DNA of 64,000 nucleotides from Pseudoips prasinana (GCA_951640165.1 OX621252.1:20791934-20855933), one strand, 5' to 3'. Positions 53,566 to 63,585 are shown, counted from the first letter of the stretch. Made by a program: numbers and translations. The notes: generated from the letters alone by a model not told the origin.

Positions 53566-53599
53566 CTCGACTCTGAGAAGCTCCGGGAAGACAGCGATC

Positions 53600-54003
53600 T
53601 GTTTGTGTCTGTCGCTGTGCCGGACTCAGCAATAGGGGAGGGCAATTCACGCACGACTCGCGAGTACCTATTAGTGACGCTCGGTGGAAAGGACTTGTGG
53701 CTGATCAAAATCAATCCAGTGATTAGTGCCGGGTTATAATAAATGTTCGGCAACTGCTGACTTGTTAGTCTGGCGCTTGTTTACCGCTCCGACATGTTCT
53801 CTGACTCTGTCCGCGATGGTCCGCTTAGTCTGGCCTATATAGGAACTGCCGCAGCTGCAATTCAATTTGTAGACTCCTGGTGTTTGTAGCGGCAAAACAT
53901 CCTTCGGTGTGCCTATTACGTTCGTCACGATTGTATCGGGTATGTATATAGTGCGTATGGCAAACATTTTTAGCACTGAACCGATCTTGTACGTTACACC
54001 TTT
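53600..54003 (-). pseudogene. Penelope-like element GIY-YIG endonuclease fragment
   Basis: The minus frame (53734-53976 and upstream) contains PGVYKLNCSCGSSYIGQTKR followed by TIADRVREHVGAV and SAVAEHLL. GVY and YIG, with the following R and E-H, form the GIY-YIG nuclease core and the CSCG/YIGQT spacing is typical of Penelope-like retroelements. After HLL a shift gives a GTNHWIDFDQPQVLSTERH-like continuation. The RT part is missing. Confidence 0.7.
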
Positions 54004-54419
54004 TATACAACGTGTAACAGAAAGAGTGAACGTAACTTAAGGGGCATATACGGTCTCCTTAAGCCTACCTATACACAAAATCTCATACCGAAATACCATC
54101 ATTTTAATCTTGATCGTAAAATAATATACCATTCAATATATCGACAAGTATTTTTATCGATATAACGAACATCCGTACTAACACAGCACAGCTGATTCTG
54201 ATTTACGCTATAAGGTTCATTACCCTTGCGGCTGAGTTTTGCTAGTGTTGTTCATAATGTCGGTAATCTTACTTGTTGATTTAGGTTGTCGATAGAAAAA
54301 TAAATTACTAGTTGAATAAAAAATTATTATTTCTGTTGGAATTTTCGTCCATAGGTAGCCGTCCTGATACCCTATAACCCCCTTAAGTTACGTTCACACT
54401 TTCTGTTACACGTTGTATA
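54004..54419. mobile_element. MITE4, 40-bp inverted ends
   Basis: tatacaacgtgtaacagaaa...; the right end is its reverse complement with one mismatch over about 38 bp, through 'gtgaacgtaacttaaggg'. The outer 'tatacaac-tgtaac' resembles MITE3. 416 bp, no ORF. Inserted between the Penelope fragment and an RTE fragment. Confidence 0.85.
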
Positions 54420-54490
54420 GGACCGGCAATTATGGACATTTTTGGGTGAAGCCCTCGTTCAGCAGTGGGATCTTTCGGCTGATATGATAA
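54420..54490 (+). repeat. RTE 3' fragment
   Basis: 'gaccggcaattatggacatt', 'cgttcagcagtgg' and 'tctttcggctgatatgata'. Confidence 0.75.
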
Positions 54491-54566
54491 TTATATGAGA
54501 AGAACTTGTAAGCTTACGCACAAGTTACTATCTAGTTACTAGGTAGTAACTAGTAAATAGGTAAGT

Positions 54567-54650
54567 TGACTGCACGTGTGGCACAGTGGTCAAGACAGTC
54601 ACCTCGTCACTTCGTGCCCCGGGTTGGATCGAACCCAGAACCCAGGACAC
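54567..54650 (+). repeat. SINE-A head only
   Basis: 'gactgcacgtgtggcacagt' and 'aagacagtcacctcgtcact', then a rearranged B-box region. Confidence 0.65.
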
Positions 54651-54904
54651 GACAGAACTGCCCTCATCATCTGCGGTTGTATGCTATTTATATGTCATTA
54701 TTTTGGTGGACTACCTATCACAATAGGATACATTGAAAGAACAAGTAGGGTAATATACATGTAAGTATCTATCTATTATAGGTATGTATGTAGTTGTAAC
54801 AGTACAAGACTGTTAACAAAGTTTAAGTACACCGACAACTGCCCTCTTAAATAATCCCTATTATTGTCCATTCTTTGGTTTTCTGGAAGAGATCATATAC
54901 CTTA

Positions 54905-54933
54905 AAAAAGTATACATACCTTGTATACTTTTT
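54905..54933. repeat. Perfect hairpin, 12-bp arms, 5-nt loop
   Basis: aaaaagtataca / tgtatacttttt around loop tacct; immediately next to element J. Confidence 0.85.
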
Positions 54934-54939
54934 GAAGTT

Positions 54940-55195
54940 ATACTTCTTTTGGCGCGATGGAGAAAAATGATGAGAGTGAATTTTTACGATGCGCGCGCAC
55001 ACCGACACCAAAAAATTTAACAGCATGAAGTTAGTTCTAGGTGGTATGACAGTGAATTTTTACGATGCGCGCGCATCGTAAAAATAACAGCATGAAGTTA
55101 GTTCTAGGTGGTATGAAAATTGATAACTATGTTCAAGTTGTATATTAAGAAGTATAACTTTTAACGCGTGTAAGTACATAAGTACACACAAGTTT
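54940..55195 (+). mobile_element. Element J, copy 1 with internal duplication
   Basis: Starts 'gaagttatacttcttttggc' and ends 'acataagtacacacaag'. 'aacagcatgaagttagttct' occurs twice, and between the copies lies a perfect 30-bp palindrome (55056-55085, atttttacgatgcgc and its complement). Inverted 'agttatacttctt' / 'aagaagtataact' near the ends. Second copy, inverted, at 56213-56408. Confidence 0.75.
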
Positions 55196-55288
55196 TTTTT
55201 AATTATATGCTCCTGTACATAGTAGATATTTTAGTATTTATGATTTTAATATTGGTGTACAATACATAGTTGATAGATTTTGTTTATT

Positions 55289-55492
55289 TTTTAAAAAGGC
55301 GACGCCTGCACTAGAGTATCTATACCCTGTGTCACGGGGTACTTTATAAACATATAATAGACGGACACAAATTACATCCAGACTCAGAATAACTACATAT
55401 CGGTCATATAAATAGTAGTCCGGCGCGGGACTCGAACCCGCGAGACGAAGCCGCGAGGCCACTGTCTAAGCCGCTGCGGCACACATGCAGTC
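55289..55492 (-). mobile_element. SINE-A
   Basis: Minus strand: 'actgcatgtgtgccgcagcg', 'cgcgggttcgagtcccgcgc', 'ccccgtgacacagggt' and 'gcaggcgtcgcc'. Confidence 0.85.
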
Positions 55493-55494
55493 AG

Positions 55495-56160
55495 TTATTG
55501 TGCACCAATATTAAAATCATATCTATATATTATTGTAAAATGTTACACATATATATAGTACGTGTATACTTAGTGTATACGCGTACCATCCGACCTCGTA
55601 TCGTTCTCTGAATACGTGTGTAAAAACCATTTGTGTGCCAAAACTCACTTCTCAAAGTGAATTCACATTTCGCAAGAGATGACACGAAAACCTACAAAAC
55701 AAACCCTTCACTGTTTTATTAATAGTAGGATGGGTTGGATGGGATTACTGCCAGCAATGAGAGCCACAGCCAAATCTTTTTGATATTCACGCCTGAAATT
55801 CCTTTTACCCTTGTAAAAATAAATCTTTTTCGTAATAAAACGACGTGTAATACGTTTACTATAGGTATGGTGTAGCAAAATTAACTGTAAAGACATCATT
55901 TTTGTAATTATAGATATAGTATAACATAAATAGGAAGAGAAACTTTAGGAAAACTTTAATAGGAGAAACTTTAGATGCGCTATCTACCCTTGAAACTGAA
56001 CAAATGAAACAAAACCGGTATGTGGAATCCGTGGTTAATCTTTTATGGTGTGTATTTTGCATTTTGATGTGCTACTGGTTGTTTAGTGTAGTCATAGTTA
56101 TATACATTTTATTCGAAAAAAATAATACAAATATATTTTTTTTGAAACGTCACATTTTTG
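55495..56160. other. No gene recognised
   Basis: AT-rich; short frames only. Confidence 0.35.
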
Positions 56161-56164
56161 CCCC

Positions 56165-56850
56165 TTACTTTCAGTGATTGACGTGGCAGCTACTGAGAAA
56201 CATTGCTAAAAAAAACTTGTGTGTACTTATGTACACGCGTTAGAAGTTATACTTCTTAATATACAACTTGAACATAATTATCAATTTTCATACCACCTAG
56301 AACTAACTTCATGCTGTTAAATTTTTTGGTGTCGGTGTGCGCGCGCATCGTAAAAATTCACTCTCATCATTTTGCTCCATCGCGCCAAAAGAAGTATAAC
56401 TTCAAAAACTCACTAGGAATCCTTTTATAAAATAATATCAAAATCAACTAAACATCTGATTAGAAATTGTATGATCTAAATGCATTGAATTAAATCGGCT
56501 CATTCCCAGTTTTATTATTAACATAGTAAGAAACTTTGTAATATACTATTATTGCTACACAATTTGGTTTTAATTTTAAATTTATTGATTGAAAATTTTC
56601 TGATGTCATTGGGAAGTTGGTTGTAGAAGCGTAGGTATACGCTGCCCCATAAAAGTGTTACTGATTTTATGGAGACGAGTAGCATGTGCAACAATAGTAT
56701 GCTTATTTCGAGTGTTTACATTATGAATTTCACTTTTCTTTTTTAATTGATCAATATTTTTATCACATACAGTATATTCTCGTGTAAATATAGTGAAGCC
56801 ACAGTTAGAATTTTTATTTCTTTAAACTTTTCTCTAACTGAAACTCAACT
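56165..56850 (-). pseudogene. CR1/Jockey-type LINE family K, degenerate, interrupted by element J
   Basis: Minus strand shows the shared 3' UTR ('gtttctcagtagctgccacg') and, at 56480-56830, diverged coding text for 'FMGQ-+-+FYNQLPNDI' and 'SLREKFKE'. Element J (56213-56408) splits the 3' UTR between 'gctaaaaaaaact' and 'aaaactcactaggaatcc'. Confidence 0.65.
56213..56408 (-). mobile_element. Element J, copy 2 (undivided)
   Basis: Reverse complement of the 54940-55195 element without the duplication: 'cttgtgtgtacttatgtaca', 'gtcggtgtgcgcgcgcatcg', 'gcgccaaaagaagtataact'. About 196 bp. Confidence 0.75.
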
Positions 56851-56860
56851 CAGTATCATA

Positions 56861-57238
56861 ATAATAATAATAATGTCCTCCTAGCCGGATTTCGGCCACG
56901 GCGGCCAGTCTCAACAGAGATTAGCCATCTGCGCGGGACATATTATAGTGCTCAAGTGTGTGCGCAAACACAGGAGCACTTTCTATTCCATCACTCTCAT
57001 GATCCGATGGGACGCCTAGCGACACGACTGGAAAGAGGTGAGGTACAGGACCGACGGCTTTACGTGCTCTCCGAGGCACGGGGGTATAAATACCGCAACT
57101 CTCAGACTTCGTGCTGATGCTGAGAATATTTCATTTTACAGAAAACTCCCAAAATCACTTTTTGGCCCGACCCGGGATTTGAACCCAGGACCTCGTTCTC
57201 TGCGGGTGAACACGCTACCGCTAGACCAACGAGGCAGT
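56861..57238 (-). mobile_element. SINE-D with 10-bp target duplication
   Basis: Minus strand: tRNA-like head 'tggtctagcggtagcgtgtt' (A-box) and 'gggttcaaatcccggg' (B-box), a GC-rich body with 'cccgtgcctcggagagcacg', end 'gccgaaatccggctaggagg' and (ATT)n. cagtatcata flanks it at 56851-56860 and 57239-57248. Ends do not pair as a tRNA. Confidence 0.85.
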
Positions 57239-57301
57239 CAGTATCATAGACAAATTGTGTACGATAAGTTATCGTAAAGTTACTACCACTATTTAGGTTT
57301 T

Positions 57302-57540
57302 CACTAATAGACAAAGGCCTCCCCAAAAGACTTCTACAATAGAGTTGTGTCCATAATTTGGAGGGATATGCTATAATCGCCACGCTCAACAGGCGGGTTG
57401 GCGATCGCAATATGATGCTCATAGTACACTGAGAGACGCTGCTGCCCGTTTTCTAGGAGATATCCCCTTGGGTCGACTTCTACACCCCCCACTAGCAGAA
57501 ATGGGGATTGATATTCTATGCCGTTAACCACACAGCAAAT
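57302..57540 (-). repeat. RTE-derived: 3' scrap joined to leader block
   Basis: 'gacaaaggcctccccaaaag' is RTE 3' sequence; from 57345 the text matches 15600-15800 ('ataatcgccacgct', 'gcgggttggcgatcgca'). Confidence 0.55.
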
Positions 57541-57599
57541 TATGTTACATATTATTACAATACTATTTTAGTTACACCTTGTATATTATAGATTTTAAT

Positions 57600-57955
57600 G
57601 CTATAGGATCGCCCATTGTACAAGAGTCTATTATTTTGTCCAATTTTGTTAAGAGAGGTAGGGCATAGCGTTCATTCGCTCAAAGAGCAGCCCGACTGGG
57701 GAAGTACCTCCACCTTACAGAAGACATTCCTTAATAATAACATTAATCATTTTAATGTTGTGTTTCCGAGTGTGAGTAAGGTCGCCAGAGCTCATTGGGG
57801 TGGGGGGAAGAGTCAGCAACACTTGTTTGCTGACTCTCAAAGGCCGGCAACGCACCTGCGACACCTCTGGTGTTGCGAGTGTCCATGGGCGGCGGTGATC
57901 ACTTACCATCAGGTGACCCACTTGCTCGTTAGACGCTCTCTGATATAAAAAAAAA
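57600..57955 (+). repeat. Repeat E (retroposon 3' end)
   Basis: 'gttcattcgctcaaagagca', 'ggggaagtacctccacctta', 'gcaacgcacctgcgacacc', 'ggcggtgatcacttaccatc', 'aggtgacccacttgctcgtt' and a terminal A-run. A common lepidopteran retroposon end; inverted copy at 3200-3475. Confidence 0.7.
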
Positions 57956-57979
57956 AAAACTTATTTATCCTGGTTGTGT

Positions 57980-58120
57980 GTACAGAGGCCAGCACATCAA
58001 GCTACCCCAATCTGCCAAATTTCCGCAATTGAAAGTGAACCTTATTCTTATGTGATAAAGTTGAAAATCTATAAAAGAAATTTGACAGATTGGGGTCGCT
58101 GGATGTGCTGGCGTTTGTAC
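57980..58120. mobile_element. MITE1 copy 6
   Basis: GTACAGAGGCCAGCAC...GTGCTGGCGTTTGTAC with the standard centre. Confidence 0.9.
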
Positions 58121-58149
58121 AATAAAGAGTTTTCTATTCTAGTTGTCGG

Positions 58150-58366
58150 TTTGGAGTTTGGATGTTGATGGTGTCTCACACATCCCCGTGCCTCGACGAG
58201 CACATAAAGCCGCCGGTCCTGTACCTGATATCTCTTCAGTCGTATCAGCTAGTCATTTCATCGAATCATGGGAGTGAGATAAATAGTGCAAACACTTGTG
58301 CACTACAATATGTCCCGCAAATATAGCTATTCTCCAGATTGACCGCGATGCATATAATAATAATCT
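58150..58366 (+). mobile_element. SINE-D, 5'-truncated
   Basis: 'ccccgtgcctcgacgagcac', 'gccggtcctgtacctgat', 'acttgtgcactacaatatgt', 'cccgca' and a final (ata)n tract. Confidence 0.75.
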
Positions 58367-58423
58367 TGTTTTCAGACAGAATTAGTCCATAATATAACAT
58401 CAATTTAAAAATAATTAGACAGG

Positions 58424-58541
58424 CCTGTTTGCGTGGTTGGTAAATGCTTGCTTTTCACGCCGGACGTCGTGAGTTCGATTCTCACCTAGGACAGATAGTT
58501 GTGTGCATAAACATGTCTGTTTGTCCTGAGCCTGGGTGTAA
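58424..58541 (+). mobile_element. SINE-B 5' half, split by a Helitron
   Basis: 'tgcgtggttggtaaatgctt' head, 'gtgagttcgattctcacc' B-box-like motif, 'aacatgtctgtttgtcctga' and 'gcctgggtgtaa'. Continues at 58863. Confidence 0.85.
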
Positions 58542-58862
58542 TCTATACATATAATAAAATCGTAGGAAAGTCGAAACTGTACATTGAATATTTTTTTTAA
58601 AAGATACTTGGGGCGTTATCTACAATCGATATCGAAGCCAAAAATATAGTTTTTAGAATTTTTGTCTATGTGTCTGTTTGTCTGTATGTATGTCCGGGCT
58701 AAACTCAAAAAGTACTGCACGGATTTACTTCAAATTTTGCATGAATATTATTAAGAGGTCAGGTCAACATATAGGCTACATATTATCACGCTATCACCTA
58801 CGGGGGAGGAGCTGCGATAATTTATAAAGTTTAACGCGGGTAAAACCGCGGGGCACAGCTAG
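58542..58862 (+). mobile_element. Non-autonomous Helitron inside SINE-B
   Basis: TCTATACATATAATAAAATC start, '...aaaaccgcggggcacagctag' end, between A and T. Same family as 3856-4176 and 37275-37600. Confidence 0.9.
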
Positions 58863-59010
58863 TTATCTATATAAGTATGTATTTACAAAACAAAAGTATT
58901 AAGTATATGTAGTATATCAGTTATCTGGTTTCCATAGTACAAGCTCTGCTTAGTTTAGGATCAGATGGCCGTGTGTAAATGATACCCCAGGATATTGTTA
59001 TTATTAATAT
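58863..59010 (+). mobile_element. SINE-B 3' half, split by a Helitron
   Basis: 'ttatctatataagtatgtat', 'cagttatctggtttccatag', 'acaagctctgcttagtttag' and the 'ggatattgttattatta' tail. Confidence 0.85.
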
Positions 59011-59400
59011 ACAAAGTTAATGAATATAATTACAATAAGATCTAAATTTAATATATAATAGCTGTAGAAAATATAAAATTAAATTAATAAATCAAATATA
59101 AATAAAGGGACATATCAATGTATTATGGCTATAGGTTAAAAAGATTACACGTTCATTATAAATTAGGCACTTATTTAGATAGGTAATCTCATACCTAAAA
59201 AAACTAACTAACGCAAAGTAAGTAAGGAGTAAACGGACGCTGTGTGCCTTTGTTTTCTTTTTACCTTAATTACGCAAGTACATTAGTATGTACCGAATAA
59301 TTATGAAAGAGAGCTTCTTATGCTCTGACCTTTGCAAGATCCTTCCTCTTCCGCCCACTAAAATAAAACGAAACGGGTTGGGTCTGACGGGCACTTTGAT
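59011..59400. other. No gene recognised
   Basis: AT-rich sequence. Confidence 0.35.
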
Positions 59401-59541
59401 GTACAGACGCCAGCACACCAAGCTACACCAATCTGTCAAATTTCTTCAATTGAAAGTGAACCTTATACTTAAGTCATAAAGTTGAAAATCTATAAAAGAA
59501 ATTTGACAGATTGGAGTAGCTGGATGTGCTGGCGTCTGTAC
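59401..59541. mobile_element. MITE1 copy 7
   Basis: GTACAGACGCCAGCAC...GTGCTGGCGTCTGTAC. Confidence 0.9.
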
Positions 59542-60010
59542 TTGTCCGGTTGCATCGATAGTGCTGTGTAACATAGGCCCACTGTAATATTATAGAAGCT
59601 ACACCCGCGTGGAATCTCAGCTGAGAAACTATTTTCCGGAATAATTGATATTATTTATGTTACTCCGCAATCGCTTCAATATTTGGGGTGAGAATATTGG
59701 AAAAGTAAAAATGGTCGCAAAGTATGTGTTTGTATATTTTCTGCTGTACAAACGCAGAAATAAATACATTTGTAATGAGCAAAACAAACTTCAAATGACA
59801 TAACAAAACGGGTAGGTGGGTTAACTCATATTTCAATAATGGTTTCATCGAATACAGGATGTTACCCCGCCATATTAAACGAAATTACGAATGAAAATAA
59901 CTACTTCATAATTGACACCTGTATCAGAACCTTATTTGGCATTGACACTTATTTATGTATTAATTGGGTATTACAATACATTATGATTATATATAAATAT
60001 TATATTATAT
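59542..60010. other. No gene recognised
   Basis: AT-rich; an open frame enters the next element from 59839 but its first about 55 codons are not element-like. Confidence 0.35.
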
Positions 60011-60011
60011 A

Positions 60012-60610
60012 TATATTGCAAAAAAGAGCTGTAAGAGCAATATATAAACTTGGTCCGCGAGAATCTTTGAGAGAGAAGTTTAAAGAGATTAACATTCTGA
60101 CTGTAGCATGTCAGTATATATATGAGAATCTAATTTATATGCATAAATATAAAGACTCCTTCTGTAAAAGGAGTGATACTCATAATATAAATACTCGATA
60201 TAAGCATAACTTTGTGTTACATACCACCCGTCTCCACAAAGTAAGTAACTCTTTTATGGGGCAATGTATAAGATTCTATAACAAACTTCCCAGTGATATC
60301 CGAGAAATGTCTATGAATAAGTTTAAAAGAATTATAAAAGCCAAATTGTGTAGCAGGGCTTATTACAAAACTTCTGATTATTTAAGTGACAAAACAGCTT
60401 GGGATTGAGTCGCTCTAAATTAACACATTTAAATACAATGTAAACTTATTTAAGAAATATATATTTTAAAAAAGGATTCCTACTGAGTTTTCTGGCAGTG
60501 TTTCTCAGTAGCTGCCACGTCATGCACTGCACGGTAGGGTAAAAAAAATTGACGATTCCACACAAATGTAATATTTTAACGGAATAAACGACTTTTGAAT
60601 TTTGAATTTT
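60012..60610 (+). pseudogene. CR1/Jockey-type LINE family K C-terminus and 3' UTR
   Basis: Encodes QKRAVRAIYKLGPRESLREK, FKEINILTVACQYIYENLIY, TTRLHKVSNSFMGQCIRFYN, KLPSDI and a final SDYLSDKTAWD, stop at 60408. The 3' UTR holds 'gtgtttctcagtagctgcca' and 'gtcatgcactgcacggt' and ends with 'acttttgaattttgaat'. The frame is uninterrupted but RT catalytic parts are absent. The best family K copy in the window. Confidence 0.8.
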
Positions 60611-60699
60611 TTTATAATCACCACATGACATATGAGCCTATAGTATAAACACAATCATTTGTTTCGGCGTCTGGTCTAGACCTAAGCCTAAGTCTAATA

Positions 60700-61960
60700 G
60701 ATTCTCAATTCACCCTGGAGCGCTGCCTCAATTACGATAGACATGCTATATCTTAAACGAAGATGTTATCCTGAGAGCCAATAAAAATTGGATAAAGCAA
60801 GGAAGAAGATGCAGCTATCTAGCCGTCCACCCTGGAACGTCGTCTAAACTACGAAAGAGATGTTATATCTTAAACGAAGTTTAATGTTATACTGGAAGCC
60901 AATAAACATGGGACAGGGTAAGGAAAAAGATGCGGCTATCAAGCCGTCCACCCTGGAGCACCGTTTGAATTACTAAAGAGATGTCATAACTGAAACGAAT
61001 ATTATACTGGGAGCCAATAAAAATGGGGAAAAGCAAGTAAGGAGATGCAGCTATTTAGCCGTCCACGCTGGAGCGCCGTCTAAATTACAAAACAGACGCT
61101 ATAACTGAAACGAAGTCTCATGTTATACTGGGAGCCCATAAACATGGGATAAGGCAAGTAAGGAGATGCAGCTATCGAGCCGTTGACCCAGGAGCGCCGT
61201 CTAAATTACGAAAAAGAAGCCATATCTTAAAAGAAGTTTCATGTTAAACTGGGAGGCCAATAAAAATGGGGAAAAGCAAGTAAGAAGATGCAGCTATCTA
61301 GCCGTCCACGCTGAAGCGCCGTCTAAATTACAAAACAGACGCTATAACTGAAACGAAGTCTCATGTTAGACTGGGAGCCCATAAACATGGGATAAGGCAA
61401 GTAAGGAGATGCAGTTATCAAGCCGTTGACCCACGAGCGCCTCTAATTTACGAACGTCTAAATTACGAAAAAAAAAGCCATATCTTAAACGAAGTTTCAT
61501 GTTAAACTGGGAGGCCAATAAAAATGGGGAAAAGCAAGTAAGAAGATGCAGCTAGCAAGAAGTCCACGCTGAAGCGCCGTCTAAATTACAAAACAGACGC
61601 TTAAATTACGAAAAAGAAGCTATATCTTAAACGAAGTTTCATGTTAAACTGGGAGGCCACCAAAAATGGGATAAGACAAGCCGTACACTGTTGGGCGCCA
61701 TCTAAATTACGAAAGAGTCATTGTAACTTAAAGTAGGAGCCAGTAAAAATGGGATTGGAAGGCAAGAAGACGCATCTATCCACCATCCCCTCTAGGACGC
61801 TGTCTAAATTACGAAAGAGACGTCATAACTGAAATGAAGTTTTATGTTATAATAGGAGCCAATAAAATGAGATAAAGATGCAGCTATCAAGCCGACCATC
61901 CTGGAGCGCCGTCTAAACTACGAAAGAGACATTACAATTTAAACGAAGTTTCAGTACTAC
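60700..61960. repeat. Tandem satellite, about 120-bp period, roughly 10 units
   Basis: Each unit runs 'gccgtccac-ctggagcgccg', 'tctaaattacgaaa-aga', 'taac(t)tgaaacgaagt', 'catgttatactgggagcc', 'aataaa-atgggataag', 'caagtaaggagatgcagcta'. Units near 61059 and 61301 form one subtype, those near 61179 and 61422 another, giving an about 242-bp dimer repeat. Edge units are more diverged and some are shortened. No coding potential. Confidence 0.9.
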
Positions 61961-61964
61961 TTCC

Positions 61965-62412
61965 TAAATAACATTCTAAAATACATGCAGTAAATTTTGC
62001 TACATCAAACATATTGAAAACAAAGACAAAAAGCGCTCGTATTCAATTTTCGGCTCCGTTTGTTGCTGTCCTGTCACAAGAGAACTGATTACTCGAGTTT
62101 TTCAAGTAATTTCTCAATGTAAGCTGTTGCAGGAAGATAAAACCTTAAAACCACGCTTTTATTAGATCCCTAAAGATTTATTAGACTGTACCAGGTGATC
62201 CAGAAATCAATTTGGCGGGAACTTTTTGTTTCGTTCATCCTTTTAATCCTTTTTGCGGAGTTCTGTAGCGGTTAATTAGAGGTTGGCGGGCGATGATATT
62301 ATTCGCTTGATTTCCGAGTATAGCGTGCTAATTCTGAGCGAGCATTTTTACGTGAAATATTAGATATGTGTTGTAATCATACCAGAATACACTCCAGGTA
62401 ATATAATTGATA
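61965..62412. other. No gene recognised
   Basis: Unplaced sequence. Confidence 0.35.
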
Positions 62413-62515
62413 GCCAGAGCTCATTGCGGAGGGCTAAGGCTCCCGTGAGATTTACCATGTAATTTTCGGGCGTGAGCTAGGCATTTACGGTAACTCACCA
62501 TTAGATGGGCTATAC
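62413..62515 (+). repeat. Retroposon-end fragment
   Basis: 'gccagagctcattgcggagg' resembles repeat E; the end 'actcaccattagatgggcta' resembles 49897-49935 inverted. Confidence 0.4.
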
Positions 62516-62529
62516 ATACATATATGGAC

Positions 62530-62612
62530 TTACACTTGTTTCCCAGAGGGGTAGGCAGAGACAACGGATTTAAATTTGTCACAATCTTTGTACATATCTT
62601 TTACCTTTTTAG
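62530..62612 (-). repeat. LINE tail (9178-9590 family), outer half
   Basis: 'gtttcccagaggggtaggca' and 'gagacaacggattt', then 'gtcacaatctttg'. Resumes at 63167. Confidence 0.7.
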
Positions 62613-63166
62613 GGTTCCGTAGCCAAATGGCAAAAAACGGAACCCTTATAGATTCGCCATGTCTGTCTGTCTATCCATCCGTATGTCACAGCCATTTTTT
62701 GCCGAAACTATAAGAGCTGTACTGTACCGCATTAAAATTTTTACACAAATTGAAAAATAATAATAATTTTGGGGGTGCCCCATACATAGAACTGAAACTC
62801 ATAATTTTTTTTCTTCGTATCCGTACATGTGCGGTATCTGTGGATAGGTCTTCAAAAATGATATTGAGGTTCCTAATATATTTTTTTTCTAAACCGAATA
62901 GTTTGCGCGAGAGACACTTCCAAAGTGGAAAAATGAGTGTCTCCCCCCTGTAACTTCTAAAATAAGAGAATGATAACACAAAAAAAATATATGATGTACA
63001 TTACCATGTAAACTAACAACGAAAATTAGTTTGAACGAAATCTAGTAAGTCGTTTTTTTTTTTAATGCGTCATAAATCGTAAACCGCAATTTACCTTTCA
63101 TTTAATCAACTGAAATACTTGCTGCACCCTTCATGGGCGGGTCCGACTCGCACTTGGCCGGTTTTA
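62613..63166 (-). repeat. Lep-repeat, nested in the LINE tail
   Basis: Starts 'agggttccgtagccaaatgg' and ends 'gggtccgactcgcacttggc' plus 'cggtttt', the complement of the 28446 orientation. The interior is AT-rich with no ORF that I trust. Confidence 0.75.
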
Positions 63167-63235
63167 TTTACTGTCATTATATTCTTTATACATGCTCGCC
63201 GGTATAGGGTACTTTTGACCTGGCTTTTCTTGAAA
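63167..63235 (-). repeat. LINE tail (9178-9590 family), inner half
   Basis: 'actgtcattatattctttat', 'acatgctcgccggtataggg' and 'tacttttgacctg' continue 62530-62612. Confidence 0.7.
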
Positions 63236-63585
63236 CGTTTCCGATTATGTTAGAGAATCGTTTTACGGGGTCTTCTCCTTACGGTTATACTATTCACACG
63301 TCATTCTTTGACACATTTGAGTGTGAGGATTGCTACAATCCGCCTTCAAAGTCACCAAAAAAGCTCGATAGTACGTAATCATTGAATTGTTATTCGAATT
63401 ACCTACACTTCCAAGGTTTCAACTATAACGGAAGGAGGTAAAAATTGCAAAGAAACTTTGTGTTTTCAGCCAATATAATTTAATGAGATCCGAAGTTAGA
63501 GGCGCTGTTTACTGCAATACAAGGTATTAAACTACTTCTAGTTCAGTAGTACAGGCTAACTAACTTAAACAAGAATATTATATAC
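63236..63585. other. No gene recognised
   Basis: Unplaced sequence. Confidence 0.35.

Noticed and set aside
53298..53753. Long Arg-Ser (and Leu-Arg, Glu-Val) repeat frames resembling SR proteins
   Set aside because: They are translations of the CGACTT microsatellite; several frames and both strands are open at once, which is a composition effect.
57165..57238. tRNA gene candidate with A and B boxes
   Set aside because: Acceptor arms do not pair, and it is the head of a SINE with a conserved body, ATT tail and target duplication.
60700..61960. Regular repeats as a possible CRISPR array
   Set aside because: Units are about 120 bp, diverged along their whole length with no short constant repeat or unique spacers, and the context is an animal genome.
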